A DNA stretch of 39,960 bases from Actinobacteria bacterium RBG_16_68_21 (GTDB lineage: Bacteria > Actinomycetota > Acidimicrobiia > Spongiisociales > UBA11373), in assembly GCA_001767695.1 (NCBI GenBank), contig MELR01000010.1, positions 1 to 39,960 on the forward strand, given 5' to 3'. Positions 30,492 to 38,072 of this stretch are shown here, piece by piece (positions within the stretch are counted from its first letter, which is position 1; each line of letters starts with the position of its first letter). Under the pieces are notes generated by a model. That model did not search any database. It was not told the origin of the DNA and worked only from the letters and a program-made list of their open reading frames with translations. The translations under genes were made by a program, and so were the position numbers.

Positions 30492-31055
30492 CCCACGTTC
30501 TGATCGTGACGGCCGCGGTGGCTGCGGCGCCGTTCGTCGTCTTGTGGGGGATCAGCCTCGTCGTCGCCAACGCCTCGATCGTCGACCTCTTCTGGGGTCC
30601 TTCCTTCGCCATGGTCGCCTGGGCGGTGGGGATGTACTTCGAGACCGTCGGGGATCTGCAGCTCCGCCGCTTCAAGGCCGACCTCGCCAATGAGGGCTTG
30701 GTGATGGATCAGGGCCTGTGGCGTTACACCCGTCATCCCAATTACTTCGGGGGTGCGAAAACGTGTCCCGGGTCCTATCACGTTCCGGCTTGGCTACAAG
30801 CCGGAACGTGATCCCGCGGCGAACCTGTTTGCGTACCCCCGACGGCGACTTCATCGTGTGGTGGGGCACTTCCTGGTCTCGATCGCCGCCTGGACCTTGG
30901 CGTGGACAGTCGTGGGACCAATCCTGATGTCGATCCTGCTGCTACGGGTCAGCGGCGTGACCCTGCTCGAGAGAACCCTGCGGCAAAGGCGCCCCGGCTA
31001 CGAGGAGTGCGTCACCAAGACCGCGGCGTCCTTCCCCCGCCGACCGCGACCATAG
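30488..31055 (+). pseudogene. DUF1295 membrane enzyme, broken by a palindromic insertion
   Basis: From GTG 30488 the reading gives VTHVLIVTAAVAAAPFVVLWG, VDLFWGPSFAMVAWAVG and GLWRYTRHPNYFG, the DUF1295 (steroid-reductase/isoprenylcysteine-methyltransferase-like) pattern. At 30749 homology stops; it resumes at about 30844 in a different frame with GDFIVWWG and, after one more missing base near 30865, in a third frame with HFLVSIAAWTLAW, then LLLRVSGVTLLERTLRQRRPGYEE to the stop at 31055. So a 92-bp palindromic element plus a one-base deletion disrupt the gene. The N-terminal half could still be made as a truncated, probably inactive protein ending at 30811. Confidence 0.85.
30749..30840. mobile_element. 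92-bp palindromic MITE/REP-like element
   Basis: The inserted segment folds on itself end to end. Core: ATCACGTTCCGGCTTG-GCTA-CAAGCCGGAACGTGAT, a perfect 16-bp stem with a 4-nt loop. Ends: GGGGGTGCGAAAAC against GTTTGCGTACCCCC, 12 of 14 complementary. AACGTG and CACGTT occur repeatedly, giving alternative smaller hairpins. No coding capacity and no clear target duplication; it would need a transposase in trans. Confidence 0.75.
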
Positions 31056-31168
31056 AGATTTCCTCCAGCCGGGAACGCCGGCCGCGGGCACGATCGGCCT
31101 GGCTCAATCCGGTTCGGCCGGTATCGAGCCAAACCGCGGCGGAGCACACGACCGACTCGCGCATCGGT

Positions 31169-31291
31169 CTACGTGTCGATCGTGCCCTGGGTGGACTGGG
31201 CCTCTGGGTTCTCCCGCTTGCGCCGGATGACGAGGGCGGCGATCGCCGCACCCAGAGCCGCCAACCCGAACCACTTCTTCTTGGAGCCCAT
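31169..31291 (-). CDS. 40-residue single-pass membrane protein
   Basis: Too short for the ORF track. From ATG 31291: a basic start (MGSKKKW), one hydrophobic helix (FGLAALGAAIAALVI), then RRKREN and a polar tail ending TIDT. A TANNNT box (TACCCT) lies 7 nt before the ATG, the same leaderless spacing as recognised genes here, which is the main support. Small proteins of this shape with a positive stop-transfer are common in actinobacteria; no function can be assigned. Confidence 0.6.
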   Translation of the reverse strand: MGSKKKWFGLAALGAAIAALVIRRKRENPEAQSTQGTIDT

Positions 31292-31298
31292 GTCCTGA

Positions 31299-31304
31299 AG
31301 GGTA
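31299..31304 (-). promoter_or_regulatory. -10 box, leaderless, small membrane protein
   Basis: Reverse strand TACCCT, 7 nt before ATG 31291. Confidence 0.5.
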
Positions 31305-31340
31305 CGCCAGCAGGGAGTGCAGTGCATGGGGAGATTACCC

Positions 31341-31430
31341 CGCACCCGCTACCCGCACCCGCCACCCGCAAAGAGTGATTGAGCGGCCGACGGGTGGCGG
31401 GTAGCGGGGAGCCGGCAGCCGGTAGCCTGA
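31341..31430. repeat. Heptamer array R10, head-to-head, ends in a promoter
   Basis: Left: CGCACCC, GCTACCC, a 6-nt slip unit, GCCACCC, GCAAAGA. Right: GACGGGT, GGCGGGT, AGCGGGG, AGCCGGC, AGCCGGT, AGCCTGA. The halves are inverted copies and could pair. The last unit differs from its neighbour in two bases, which create the TAGCCT -10 of rimB. Outside the array and the 40-residue gene, 31056-31434 holds nothing I recognise. Confidence 0.82.
31423..31428 (+). promoter_or_regulatory. -10 box, leaderless, rimB, within repeat
   Basis: TAGCCT, 6 nt before ATG 31435, formed by the final units of array R10. Confidence 0.6.
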
Positions 31431-31434
31431 TTGG

Positions 31435-31854
31435 ATGCTCACGATCGGTTGGTGCGAGATGGTCCGGCTGCCTGTCCTCGGCATAGACGCCATCGCCGCC
31501 AAGATCGACACCGGTGCCAGCTCTTCCTCGATCGATGCCACCCGGGTTCGCGAGGTACCGAACTCCCCGGCGCGCACCGTCCGGTTCCGCATCCACCTCG
31601 ATGACGGCCAGTCGGTGATCGCCGAGGCTCCGGTGGTCGACGTGCGTACGGTGCGCAATCCCGGGCGGGGCGGCAGGGAAGAACAGCGGTACGTGATCCG
31701 GACCGATCTCGTCCTTGGAGGGGAATCGTGGCCGATCGAGGTCACCCTGGCGAGAAGGACCCGGATGGAATACCGGGTGCTAATCGGTCGGGAGGCACTC
31801 GGCGGGCGGGCCGTCGTGGATCCCGCCGCCGCCTTCCTCCTCGGAGGACCGTGA
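31435..31854 (+). CDS. rimB: RimB-type retropepsin-like protease (RimK-associated)
   Basis: 139 residues. [32 protein letters not shown] carries the DTGA aspartyl-protease-like motif (25-28); RVLIGREAL near the C-terminus completes the ATP-dependent zinc protease / retropepsin-like family (PF05618 type). RimB proteins trim glutamate chains that RimK adds. It overlaps rimK by one base (TGATG), so the two are made together. Leaderless start. Confidence 0.88.
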   Translation: MLTIGWCEMVRLPVLGIDAIAAKIDTGASSSSIDATRVREVPNSPARTVRFRIHLDDGQSVIAEAPVVDVRTVRNPGRGGREEQRYVIRTDLVLGGESWPIEVTLARRTRMEYRVLIGREALGGRAVVDPAAAFLLGGP

Positions 31855-32738
31855 TGCGCATCGGTGTCCTCAGCCGGCAGAGTGGGCTGTACAGCACGAG
31901 TCGACTGGTCGAAGCCGCACGCGAGCGAGGCCACGAGGTATCGGTGGTCGACTACCTCCGCTGCTACATGGACATCACATCGAAACGCCCCCGGGTGCGC
32001 TTCGCCGGACGGGAGCTGGAGTTCGACGCGATAGTCCCCCGGATCGGCGCCACCTACACCTTCTATGGAACAGCAGTTGTTCGTCAGTTCGAGGTGATGC
32101 ACGTCCTGACCGCCAACGAGTCGCAGGCCATCGCCCGGGCGCGCGACAAGCTCCGCTCGCTGCAGTTGCTCTCCCGAGCGGGTGTGGGATTACCCGTGAC
32201 CGGATTCGCCCACTCGACCAAAGACATCGACGGGCTGCTCGAGGTGGTGGGACGGCCTCCCTACGTGATCAAGCTGCTCGAGGGCACCCAGGGGGTCGGC
32301 GTGGTCAAGACCGACACGCGCAACGCAGCCGAGTCTGTCATTGCTGCGTTCCGCCAGCTCGATGCCAACATCCTGGTGCAGCGATACATCGCCGAGGCCG
32401 ACAACACCGACCTTCGGGCGTTCGTCGTCGGCGGCAAGGTGGTGGCGGCGATGGAGCGGGTCGCCGCCGAAGGGGAGTTCCGGGCCAATCTCCACCGGGG
32501 CGGAACCGCCCGGCACGCCGACCTCACCGCCTCTGAGGAAGAAACTGCTATTTCGGCCGCCCATGCCCTCGGCTTGGACGTGTCCGGGGTCGACATGCTC
32601 CGCTCCAAGGCGGGCCCGCTGGTCATCGAGGTCAATGCCTCTCCGGGTCTGGAGGGCATCGAGACCGCCAGTGGTGTCGACGTCGCCGGGGAGATCATCC
32701 GATTCCTCGAGGATCGGAACCCCCCGCCGGATTCCTGA
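31854..32738 (+). CDS. rimK: RimK-family ATP-grasp glutamate ligase
   Basis: 294 residues from ATG 31854, with GGAGG just upstream; the ORF-track start lies inside rimB. N-terminal RimK domain ([37 protein letters not shown]), then ATP-grasp: [43 protein letters not shown], and metal site [15 protein letters not shown]. In E. coli and Pseudomonas RimK adds glutamates to the C-terminus of ribosomal protein S6. The S6 in this window lacks the glutamate tail, so another target is possible. Confidence 0.92.
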   Translation: MRIGVLSRQSGLYSTSRLVEAARERGHEVSVVDYLRCYMDITSKRPRVRFAGRELEFDAIVPRIGATYTFYGTAVVRQFEVMHVLTANESQAIARARDKLRSLQLLSRAGVGLPVTGFAHSTKDIDGLLEVVGRPPYVIKLLEGTQGVGVVKTDTRNAAESVIAAFRQLDANILVQRYIAEADNTDLRAFVVGGKVVAAMERVAAEGEFRANLHRGGTARHADLTASEEETAISAAHALGLDVSGVDMLRSKAGPLVIEVNASPGLEGIETASGVDVAGEIIRFLEDRNPPPDS

Positions 32739-32883
32739 GTTCTCAACCCCTGCAGCCCGCACCACCCATTGGTTTCAGGCGGGTCGCGATCGGGAAAAAA
32801 CCTGCTCGAGAGCGTCACCTCGGCCGCGCGGGGAGTGTCTAACCCGCGTAAGGGGAAACGCCCACAACAAGGAGGAAACCCTA

Positions 32884-33390
32884 GTGGACGTAGCACTTAT
32901 TCTGCTCGGCGCCATCTTTGTGACGTACGGCTGGTATTGGGGCGGGGTCACCGAGTCCCGCACCACCGCCTACGCACTGGGTGCCGCATCGGCCATGTTC
33001 GGATTCTGGTTCGCCTTTAGCGGCGGGGCTGGTGGCGACGCAGTTGCCGGCACCATTCTCGGCTTCTCGGCCATCTACGGCTTCCTGGCCGCGTCGAACG
33101 CTTGGAACGAGTCGGCCCAGGATCGGACATACGGCATGTTCGCCCTGTTGTTCGGCGTTGGAGCGTTCTTGGCGTTCCTGTATTTCGTCGACAAGAGCGC
33201 TCCGGCTCAGTACGGCTATGCCGCGCTGGTCGCTGCCGTCGTGTTCGTGCTGCACTTCATCTCGGCGGGCCTTGTCTCCGACAGCCGCGGATTCAAGAGC
33301 TTCGTCGGATGGCTGACGCTGATCGCGGGCGCCGCGCTGGCCCTCTTCGGATGGGCCGCGGCGATGGGATGGGACTTCGGCACCCTGTAG
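32884..33390 (+). CDS. Six-helix membrane protein, possibly AmiS/UreI-like
   Basis: 168 residues from GTG 32884, with a textbook AGGAGG 8 nt upstream; the ORF-track start at 32341 is a shadow of rimK. Six hydrophobic segments: VALILLGAIFVTYGWYW, AYALGAASAMFGFWFAF, VAGTILGFSAIYGFLAA, MFALLFGVGAFLAFLYF, AALVAAVVFVLHFISAGL and WLTLIAGAALALFGWAAAM. Size and helix count are like AmiS/UreI amide or urea channels, but the similarity is weak. Its strong ribosome site and terminator suggest good expression. Alone in its unit. Confidence 0.65.
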   Translation: MDVALILLGAIFVTYGWYWGGVTESRTTAYALGAASAMFGFWFAFSGGAGGDAVAGTILGFSAIYGFLAASNAWNESAQDRTYGMFALLFGVGAFLAFLYFVDKSAPAQYGYAALVAAVVFVLHFISAGLVSDSRGFKSFVGWLTLIAGAALALFGWAAAMGWDFGTL

Positions 33391-33433
33391 CCGAACCACT
33401 CATTGGAGCCCCGGCTCTGCCGGGAAGACATGC

Positions 33434-33465
33434 GAGAGAGGGAGGCCATTGGGCCTCCCTCTCTC
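33434..33465 (+). terminator. Terminator between membrane protein and prkA
   Basis: GAGAGAGGGAGGCC-ATTG-GGCCTCCCTCTCTC: 14-bp perfect stem, 4-nt loop. Confidence 0.75.
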
Positions 33466-33497
33466 TACGCTTGAGGTATCACGAGGTGAGGATTGAC

Positions 33498-35360
33498 ATG
33501 GAACCCAGGCAGCTCCTCGAACAGATCAGGACTCGAGTCGGTGCGACAGTCGAGGAAGTCACCTTCGCCCATTACCTGGAGATGGTGGCCGAAGATCCCC
33601 GCCTGGCCCGCCTCTCGCACGCCCTCATCTCCGACATGGTCGAGGCGTCGGGGATCTCAGTGGGGCCGGACGGCGAGGAACGCTTCGATCTCTTCGAAGG
33701 CGAGTTGTTCGGGCAGCAGCACGTGATCCAGCAGATCGCCGACTACTTCCGCGCCGCCGGGCGCCGTCTCGACGTCCGTAAGCGCATCCTCCTCCTCGTA
33801 GGTCCTCCGGGTTCCGGGAAGTCCACATTGGTCAACACGATGAAGAATGGGCTCGAGGCCTACACCCATACGGACGACGGCCGGGTATACGCCGTCAAGG
33901 GATCACAGATGCACGAGGACCCGCTGCGGATGATCCCCGAGGATCTTCGCAGCGAGGCAGGTGTCTACATCGAGGGAGACCTCAACCCCGAGGTTCGCTG
34001 GATGCTCGAGACCACCTACAAGGGTGACGTGGGAAAGGTGCCGATCGAACGCGTCTATTACTCCATCGCCCACGGCGTGGGGTTCGGCACATTCGTCGCC
34101 ACCGACCCCCGCTCCGAAGACCTCACCCGCCTTGTCGGCGAGGTGGATCTCTCCCAGTTGAACCCGGCCGATCCCGCCTCCACCCGCCGCGCCTTCCAGT
34201 TCGACGGCGAACTCAATGCAGCCCATCGCGGCATGGCCGACCTGCTCGAGGTCTTCAAAATGGATGAGCGGTTCCTCGCCGTCCTGCTCAGCCTCAGCCA
34301 GGAGCAGATCATCAAGACCAGCGGCCCGGGAACCATGTACGCCGACGAGGTGGTCATCGCTCAAAGCAACCTTGCCGAGTACCAGGAGTTGGTCGACAAC
34401 CCCCGCGCCGCGGCGATGCTCGACCGTCTCGTCGTGGTGAAGGTGCCTTTCGTGCTCTCGGTACGCGACGAGATCATGATCTACGAGAAGATGCTCGCCG
34501 GCGCCGATCTCGGTCGCCGCGATGTCTCGCCGCTGGCGCTCCACACTGCGGCCACGTTCGCCGTACTCACCCGCCTCACACATCCCGGGGGCGGAATGCA
34601 AGGCCTGATCCGCAAACTCCACCTCTACGACGGCCGCTACGGCATACACGGCGGGGTAGATGACGCCGCCAAGTTGCACGAGAAATCGCCCGAGGAGGGG
34701 ATGACCGGACTGAGCCCCCGGTATGTGATCAACCGGCTGTCCCAGATCGCCGGCGCCACCAAGGGCTGCCTCGACGGGCTGGCGGTCCTCGAGGCGCTGT
34801 GGGAGGGATTGCCTCAGCGAGCCGGATTCACCGAGGACGAACGGGAGCGCTGGGGCGCATTGCTAACCGCCACCCAGGCCGAGTACGACGAACTCGTTCA
34901 ACTGGAGCTGCGCAAGGCATCGGTGCTCGCCTACAAGGACTCCGCCGAGAAGATGGCCCGCGCCGCCAAAGACGAGATCGCCCGTTGGAAGGCTGAGGGC
35001 GAATCGGCCAACGTTCCCACGCTGCGCCGGTTGGAGCGGCTCATCGATGTCCCCCAATACGGTCGCGAGCGCTTCCGCGCCACACTGGCGGCCGTCTTCG
35101 AGTTGAAGGGGCAGCGGGGCCGACCGCTGCACACCCGGCATCCCCTGCTCGAGGTGGCGATCCAACGGGCGCTCCTCCCCTCGTGGGGCGACGTCAATCG
35201 CACGCTCGAGGACCAGACACCCAGCCTCATCGAAGGCCTCACCACCGCCGGTTGGCGCAAGGGGTGCGCTACCCAGTTGGTGGATTACGCCCACAAGTTC
35301 ACCGCCTCTCGACGGGAACGCAAGCGCGACGATGAGAAGAAGCCGATCTGGTATTCATAG
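33498..35360 (+). CDS. prkA: PrkA/YeaG family AAA+ protein
   Basis: 620 residues from ATG 33498, full length for the family. N-terminal AAA+ domain: FGQQHVIQQIADYFRAA, Walker A VGPPGSGKST (101-110), then VKGSQMHEDPLRMIPEDLR and the conserved VYIEGDLNPEVRWMLE. The C-terminal PrkA domain includes GGMQGLIRKLHLYDGRYG and the C-terminal helical part. Described as a serine protein kinase in stress and sporulation; the B. subtilis homologue has also been reported to act as a Lon-like protease. Usual partners yeaH and spoVR are not in the window. Its TAG stop is the first codon of the terminator stem. Confidence 0.93.
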   Translation: MEPRQLLEQIRTRVGATVEEVTFAHYLEMVAEDPRLARLSHALISDMVEASGISVGPDGEERFDLFEGELFGQQHVIQQIADYFRAAGRRLDVRKRILLLVGPPGSGKSTLVNTMKNGLEAYTHTDDGRVYAVKGSQMHEDPLRMIPEDLRSEAGVYIEGDLNPEVRWMLETTYKGDVGKVPIERVYYSIAHGVGFGTFVATDPRSEDLTRLVGEVDLSQLNPADPASTRRAFQFDGELNAAHRGMADLLEVFKMDERFLAVLLSLSQEQIIKTSGPGTMYADEVVIAQSNLAEYQELVDNPRAAAMLDRLVVVKVPFVLSVRDEIMIYEKMLAGADLGRRDVSPLALHTAATFAVLTRLTHPGGGMQGLIRKLHLYDGRYGIHGGVDDAAKLHEKSPEEGMTGLSPRYVINRLSQIAGATKGCLDGLAVLEALWEGLPQRAGFTEDERERWGALLTATQAEYDELVQLELRKASVLAYKDSAEKMARAAKDEIARWKAEGESANVPTLRRLERLIDVPQYGRERFRATLAAVFELKGQRGRPLHTRHPLLEVAIQRALLPSWGDVNRTLEDQTPSLIEGLTTAGWRKGCATQLVDYAHKFTASRRERKRDDEKKPIWYS

Positions 35361-35386
35361 CTCCCGGAGCTCCGCTCCGGGAGCTA
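35358..35386 (+). terminator. Terminator that includes the prkA stop codon
   Basis: TAGCTCCCGGAG-CTCCG-CTCCGGGAGCTA: 12-bp stem, 5-nt loop, beginning with the stop codon itself. Confidence 0.75.
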
Positions 35387-35394
35387 CCGCAACA

Positions 35395-35418
35395 GGCGGT
35401 CGGTTGCCACCGACCGCC
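35395..35418. terminator. Second hairpin in the prkA-cca gap
   Basis: GGCGGTCGGT-TGCC-ACCGACCGCC: 10-bp perfect stem, 4-nt loop, between convergent genes and directly next to array R11. Confidence 0.65.
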
Positions 35419-35481
35419 GCAATGAGCGATGAGCGATAAGGGGGATCTCGCTCATTGCTCTTCGCTCATCGCTCGCCGGAC
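35419..35481. repeat. Heptamer array R11, inverted, enters cca
   Basis: Nine in-phase units: GCAATGA, GCGATGA, GCGATAA, GGGGGAT, CTCGCTC, ATTGCTC, TTCGCTC, ATCGCTC, GCCGGAC. The left three are inverted versions of the right ones. The cca stop (35466-35468) and its last codons lie inside the array. Confidence 0.85.
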
Positions 35482-36866
35482 GAGCTCCGCTCTCCCCACC
35501 ACCCATCCAACAGCCGGTACGCCTGCTCTACGTCGTAGGGGCCCTCGTCGAGCCGGTACTCGAGCAGCATGTCCATCGCTTCTCCCACCACCGGCCCCGG
35601 GGCGATCCCCAGGTGGGCCATGACCTGATGGCCGTCGATGGGGGGCCGAATCGACGCCAGCTCCTCGCGCTGTGACAGGTCGGCGATGCGTTCTTCCAGT
35701 TCGTCGATGCGCCGTTGGATCGCCCGAGCCCGCTTCTCGTTGCGAGTGGTCACGTCGCATCGGACCAGCACGTTGAGGCGTTCGAGCAGAGGACCGGCAT
35801 CGCGCACATACCGTCGCACCGCGCGGTCGGTCCATCCCATCTTGAAGGTGTGGGGACGCATGTGGAGGTACACCAGATCCGAAATCGCGTCGATGTCGTC
35901 GTTGGAGTACCGCAACTCTCGCAACCGCACCCGGGTCAGGCGCGCCCCAACGACTTCGTGGTGGTGAAACGAGACTCCGCCGCGGTCGATCGACTTGGTC
36001 GCGGGCTTGCCCACATCGTGAAAGAGGGCAGCCAATCGGACGGTCCGGTCCTGAGGGCACTTGCCCACGACGGCGATCGTGTGGGCCAGGACGTCTTTGT
36101 GGTGGTGGACGGGATCCTGCTCCACCGCCAGGGCAGGCAACTCCGGAATCACCTCTTCGGCCAGACCGGATTCGACGAACCCCCACAACGCCGCCTCGAC
36201 GTGCTCTCCGATGATCAGTCGGTCGAGCTCACCGCCGATCCGCTCCGCGCTGACGATCCGAATACGACCTGCCATTCGGCGGGCGGCATCGAGTGCCCGT
36301 TCGTCGGCAGTGAAACCCAGCGTCGCCACAAAACGGAACATCCGAAGCATCCGCAGCGGGTCGTCGCCGAAGGAGATTTCCGGGTCGAGGGGAGTGCGCA
36401 ACACACCGGCGCCTAGGTCTACCAGCCCACCAAATGGATCGACCATCTCGGGTGATGGCTCCAGCCGCAGGGCCATGGCGTTGACCGTGAAGTCGCGGCG
36501 CGACAGGTCCGTCTCCAGGTCCCCGGAGAATGCCACCACGGGCTTGCGGCTGTCGTCGCGGTACACCTCACTCCGGAACGTGGTTATCTCGACCGACCTC
36601 CCGTCCACAATCCCCCCGACGGTCCCGAATTCCTTGCCGATCGTGACGAGGTTCTTCGCCCATCCGGACAGCAGCCCATGGATCTCGTCGGGGGTGGCCC
36701 CAGTGGCGAAGTCGAACTCCTCGTCGGCGCGAGCCCGGCCCATGAGGGCATCCCGCACGCTTCCCCCTACCAGGAACGCCTCGTGTCCGGCCAGACGAAA
36801 CCGCGCGGCCACCCGGGCCGGTACACCGTCGGCGCGGAGGAGCTGTTCGAGCCGCGGGGGAAACAT
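35466..36866 (-). CDS. cca: CCA tRNA nucleotidyltransferase
   Basis: 466 residues from ATG 36866, set by a leaderless promoter. Class II nucleotidyltransferase head FLVGGSVRDALMGR, DLSRRDFTVNAMAL, FGDDPLRMLRMFRF, then an HD domain (LAALFHDVGKPAT). It completes or repairs the CCA end of tRNA. The metal-binding DxD of the active site reads EFD (Glu50-Phe51-Asp52), replacing the first Asp by Glu. The last residues SSSGER and the stop are encoded inside repeat array R11. Probably a separate unit from pilT. Confidence 0.92.
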   Translation of the reverse strand: MFPPRLEQLLRADGVPARVAARFRLAGHEAFLVGGSVRDALMGRARADEEFDFATGATPDEIHGLLSGWAKNLVTIGKEFGTVGGIVDGRSVEITTFRSEVYRDDSRKPVVAFSGDLETDLSRRDFTVNAMALRLEPSPEMVDPFGGLVDLGAGVLRTPLDPEISFGDDPLRMLRMFRFVATLGFTADERALDAARRMAGRIRIVSAERIGGELDRLIIGEHVEAALWGFVESGLAEEVIPELPALAVEQDPVHHHKDVLAHTIAVVGKCPQDRTVRLAALFHDVGKPATKSIDRGGVSFHHHEVVGARLTRVRLRELRYSNDDIDAISDLVYLHMRPHTFKMGWTDRAVRRYVRDAGPLLERLNVLVRCDVTTRNEKRARAIQRRIDELEERIADLSQREELASIRPPIDGHQVMAHLGIAPGPVVGEAMDMLLEYRLDEGPYDVEQAYRLLDGWWGERSSSGER

Positions 36867-36873
36867 GCCAGCG

Positions 36874-36879
36874 ATGGTA
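36874..36879 (-). promoter_or_regulatory. -10 box, leaderless, cca
   Basis: Reverse strand TACCAT, 7 nt before ATG 36866. It removes 16 residues from the ORF-track start. Confidence 0.6.
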
Positions 36880-36929
36880 GAGAGGGTCGAGTGCCCGATG
36901 CCCCATTCGGACACCGGCGAGCCGCTGTC

Positions 36930-38030
36930 TCAGGCGGCAGAGGTCTTGAGCAGACCGAGCTGCTCGGCCCGCAGCTTCAGGTCCCCGGGAGACGTGGCGT
37001 TGCGCATCGCCTGCTCGAAGGTGATCGTCCCATTGCCGGCCAGGCGGAGGATCGACTGATCGAAGGTCTCCATCCCGTAGTACGCCCCCTCGGCGATCAC
37101 GTCGGGGATCTCATGGGTGAGCGCCCGGTCGGCGATGCGGTCGGCAACCCGTTCGGTGTTGATCAACACCTCCACTGCGGGAACGCGGCCTCGGCCATCC
37201 GCCGTAGGGATCAGCCGCTGAGAGATGATCGCTCGCAGCGATGCCGCCAGCAGCAACCGCACCTGCCGCTGCTGTCCCGACGGGAAGAACTCGAGGATCC
37301 GGTTGATCGTCTCGGCGGCGTCGAGGGTGTGCAGTGTCGACAGCACCAGGTGACCGGTCTCCGCCGCCTTGAGGGCGGCGTCGATCGTGTCGGCGTCACG
37401 CATCTCGCCGATGAGGATCACGTCTGGGTCCTGACGGAGCACGCGGCGCATCGCCTCGGCGAAACCATCGGTGTCGACGCCGACTTCCCTCTGGCTGACC
37501 ATCGCCAGCTTGTCCCGGTGCACTACCTCAATCGGGTCCTCCACGGTGATGATGTTCACCCGGCGCGTCGAGTTGATGGCGTCGATGATCGCGGCGAGCG
37601 TCGTGGACTTCCCAGCTCCCGTGGGTCCCGTGACCAAGATGAGTCCCCTCGGTTCGGCAGCCAGTGAGCCGAGCACCGGGGGAAGGCCGAGCGAGGAGAA
37701 GTCGCCGGATGGCGGTCGCAACGCTCGAATGGCAATGCTCACGAACCCTCGCTGCCGATAGGCATTGACCCGGAAGCGGGACCCGTCTGCCAGACCGATG
37801 GCGAAGTCCGCCTCGTTGCGCTGCTGGAACTCCGAGGCGAGTCGGTCCGGAATGATCCTCGCCAGATAGTCCTCCACGTCCTTCTCATCGAGCGGCAACT
37901 CCGGGAGAGGCATCAGCTCGCCGGCAACCCTGATCATCGGGGGTACACCCGCTTTCAGGTGCAGGTCGGATGCACCCGCCTTCTGGGCGTCCGTGAGCAG
38001 GGCCTCGATGTGGGGAAGCGACTTGGGCAA
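36930..38030 (-). CDS. pilT: Type IV pilus retraction ATPase PilT
   Basis: 366 residues. N-terminal ASDLHLKAGVPPMIRVAGEL, Walker A GPTGAGKST (135-143), Asp box TVEDPIEVVH, Walker B LIGEMRDADTIDAAL, and His box VLSTLHTLDAAETINRI are typical. PilT is a cytoplasmic hexamer that depolymerises type IV pili, powering twitching or DNA uptake. No pilin, pilB or pilC is near. The start is uncertain: only TTG 38030 or an upstream CTG is available after the preceding stop, with no strong ribosome site. It follows the deacetylase by 42 nt. Confidence 0.9.
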   Translation of the reverse strand: MPKSLPHIEALLTDAQKAGASDLHLKAGVPPMIRVAGELMPLPELPLDEKDVEDYLARIIPDRLASEFQQRNEADFAIGLADGSRFRVNAYRQRGFVSIAIRALRPPSGDFSSLGLPPVLGSLAAEPRGLILVTGPTGAGKSTTLAAIIDAINSTRRVNIITVEDPIEVVHRDKLAMVSQREVGVDTDGFAEAMRRVLRQDPDVILIGEMRDADTIDAALKAAETGHLVLSTLHTLDAAETINRILEFFPSGQQRQVRLLLAASLRAIISQRLIPTADGRGRVPAVEVLINTERVADRIADRALTHEIPDVIAEGAYYGMETFDQSILRLAGNGTITFEQAMRNATSPGDLKLRAEQLGLLKTSAA

Positions 38031-38072
38031 TATGCCGTCCAGGGTGTGACTGCCTTCGTATCGGCACGAGTC

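Noticed and set aside
30488-31055. Programmed frameshifting in the DUF1295 gene
   Set aside because: The interruption is about 95 nt of self-complementary DNA plus a further one-base loss, which suits insertion and decay better than recoding.
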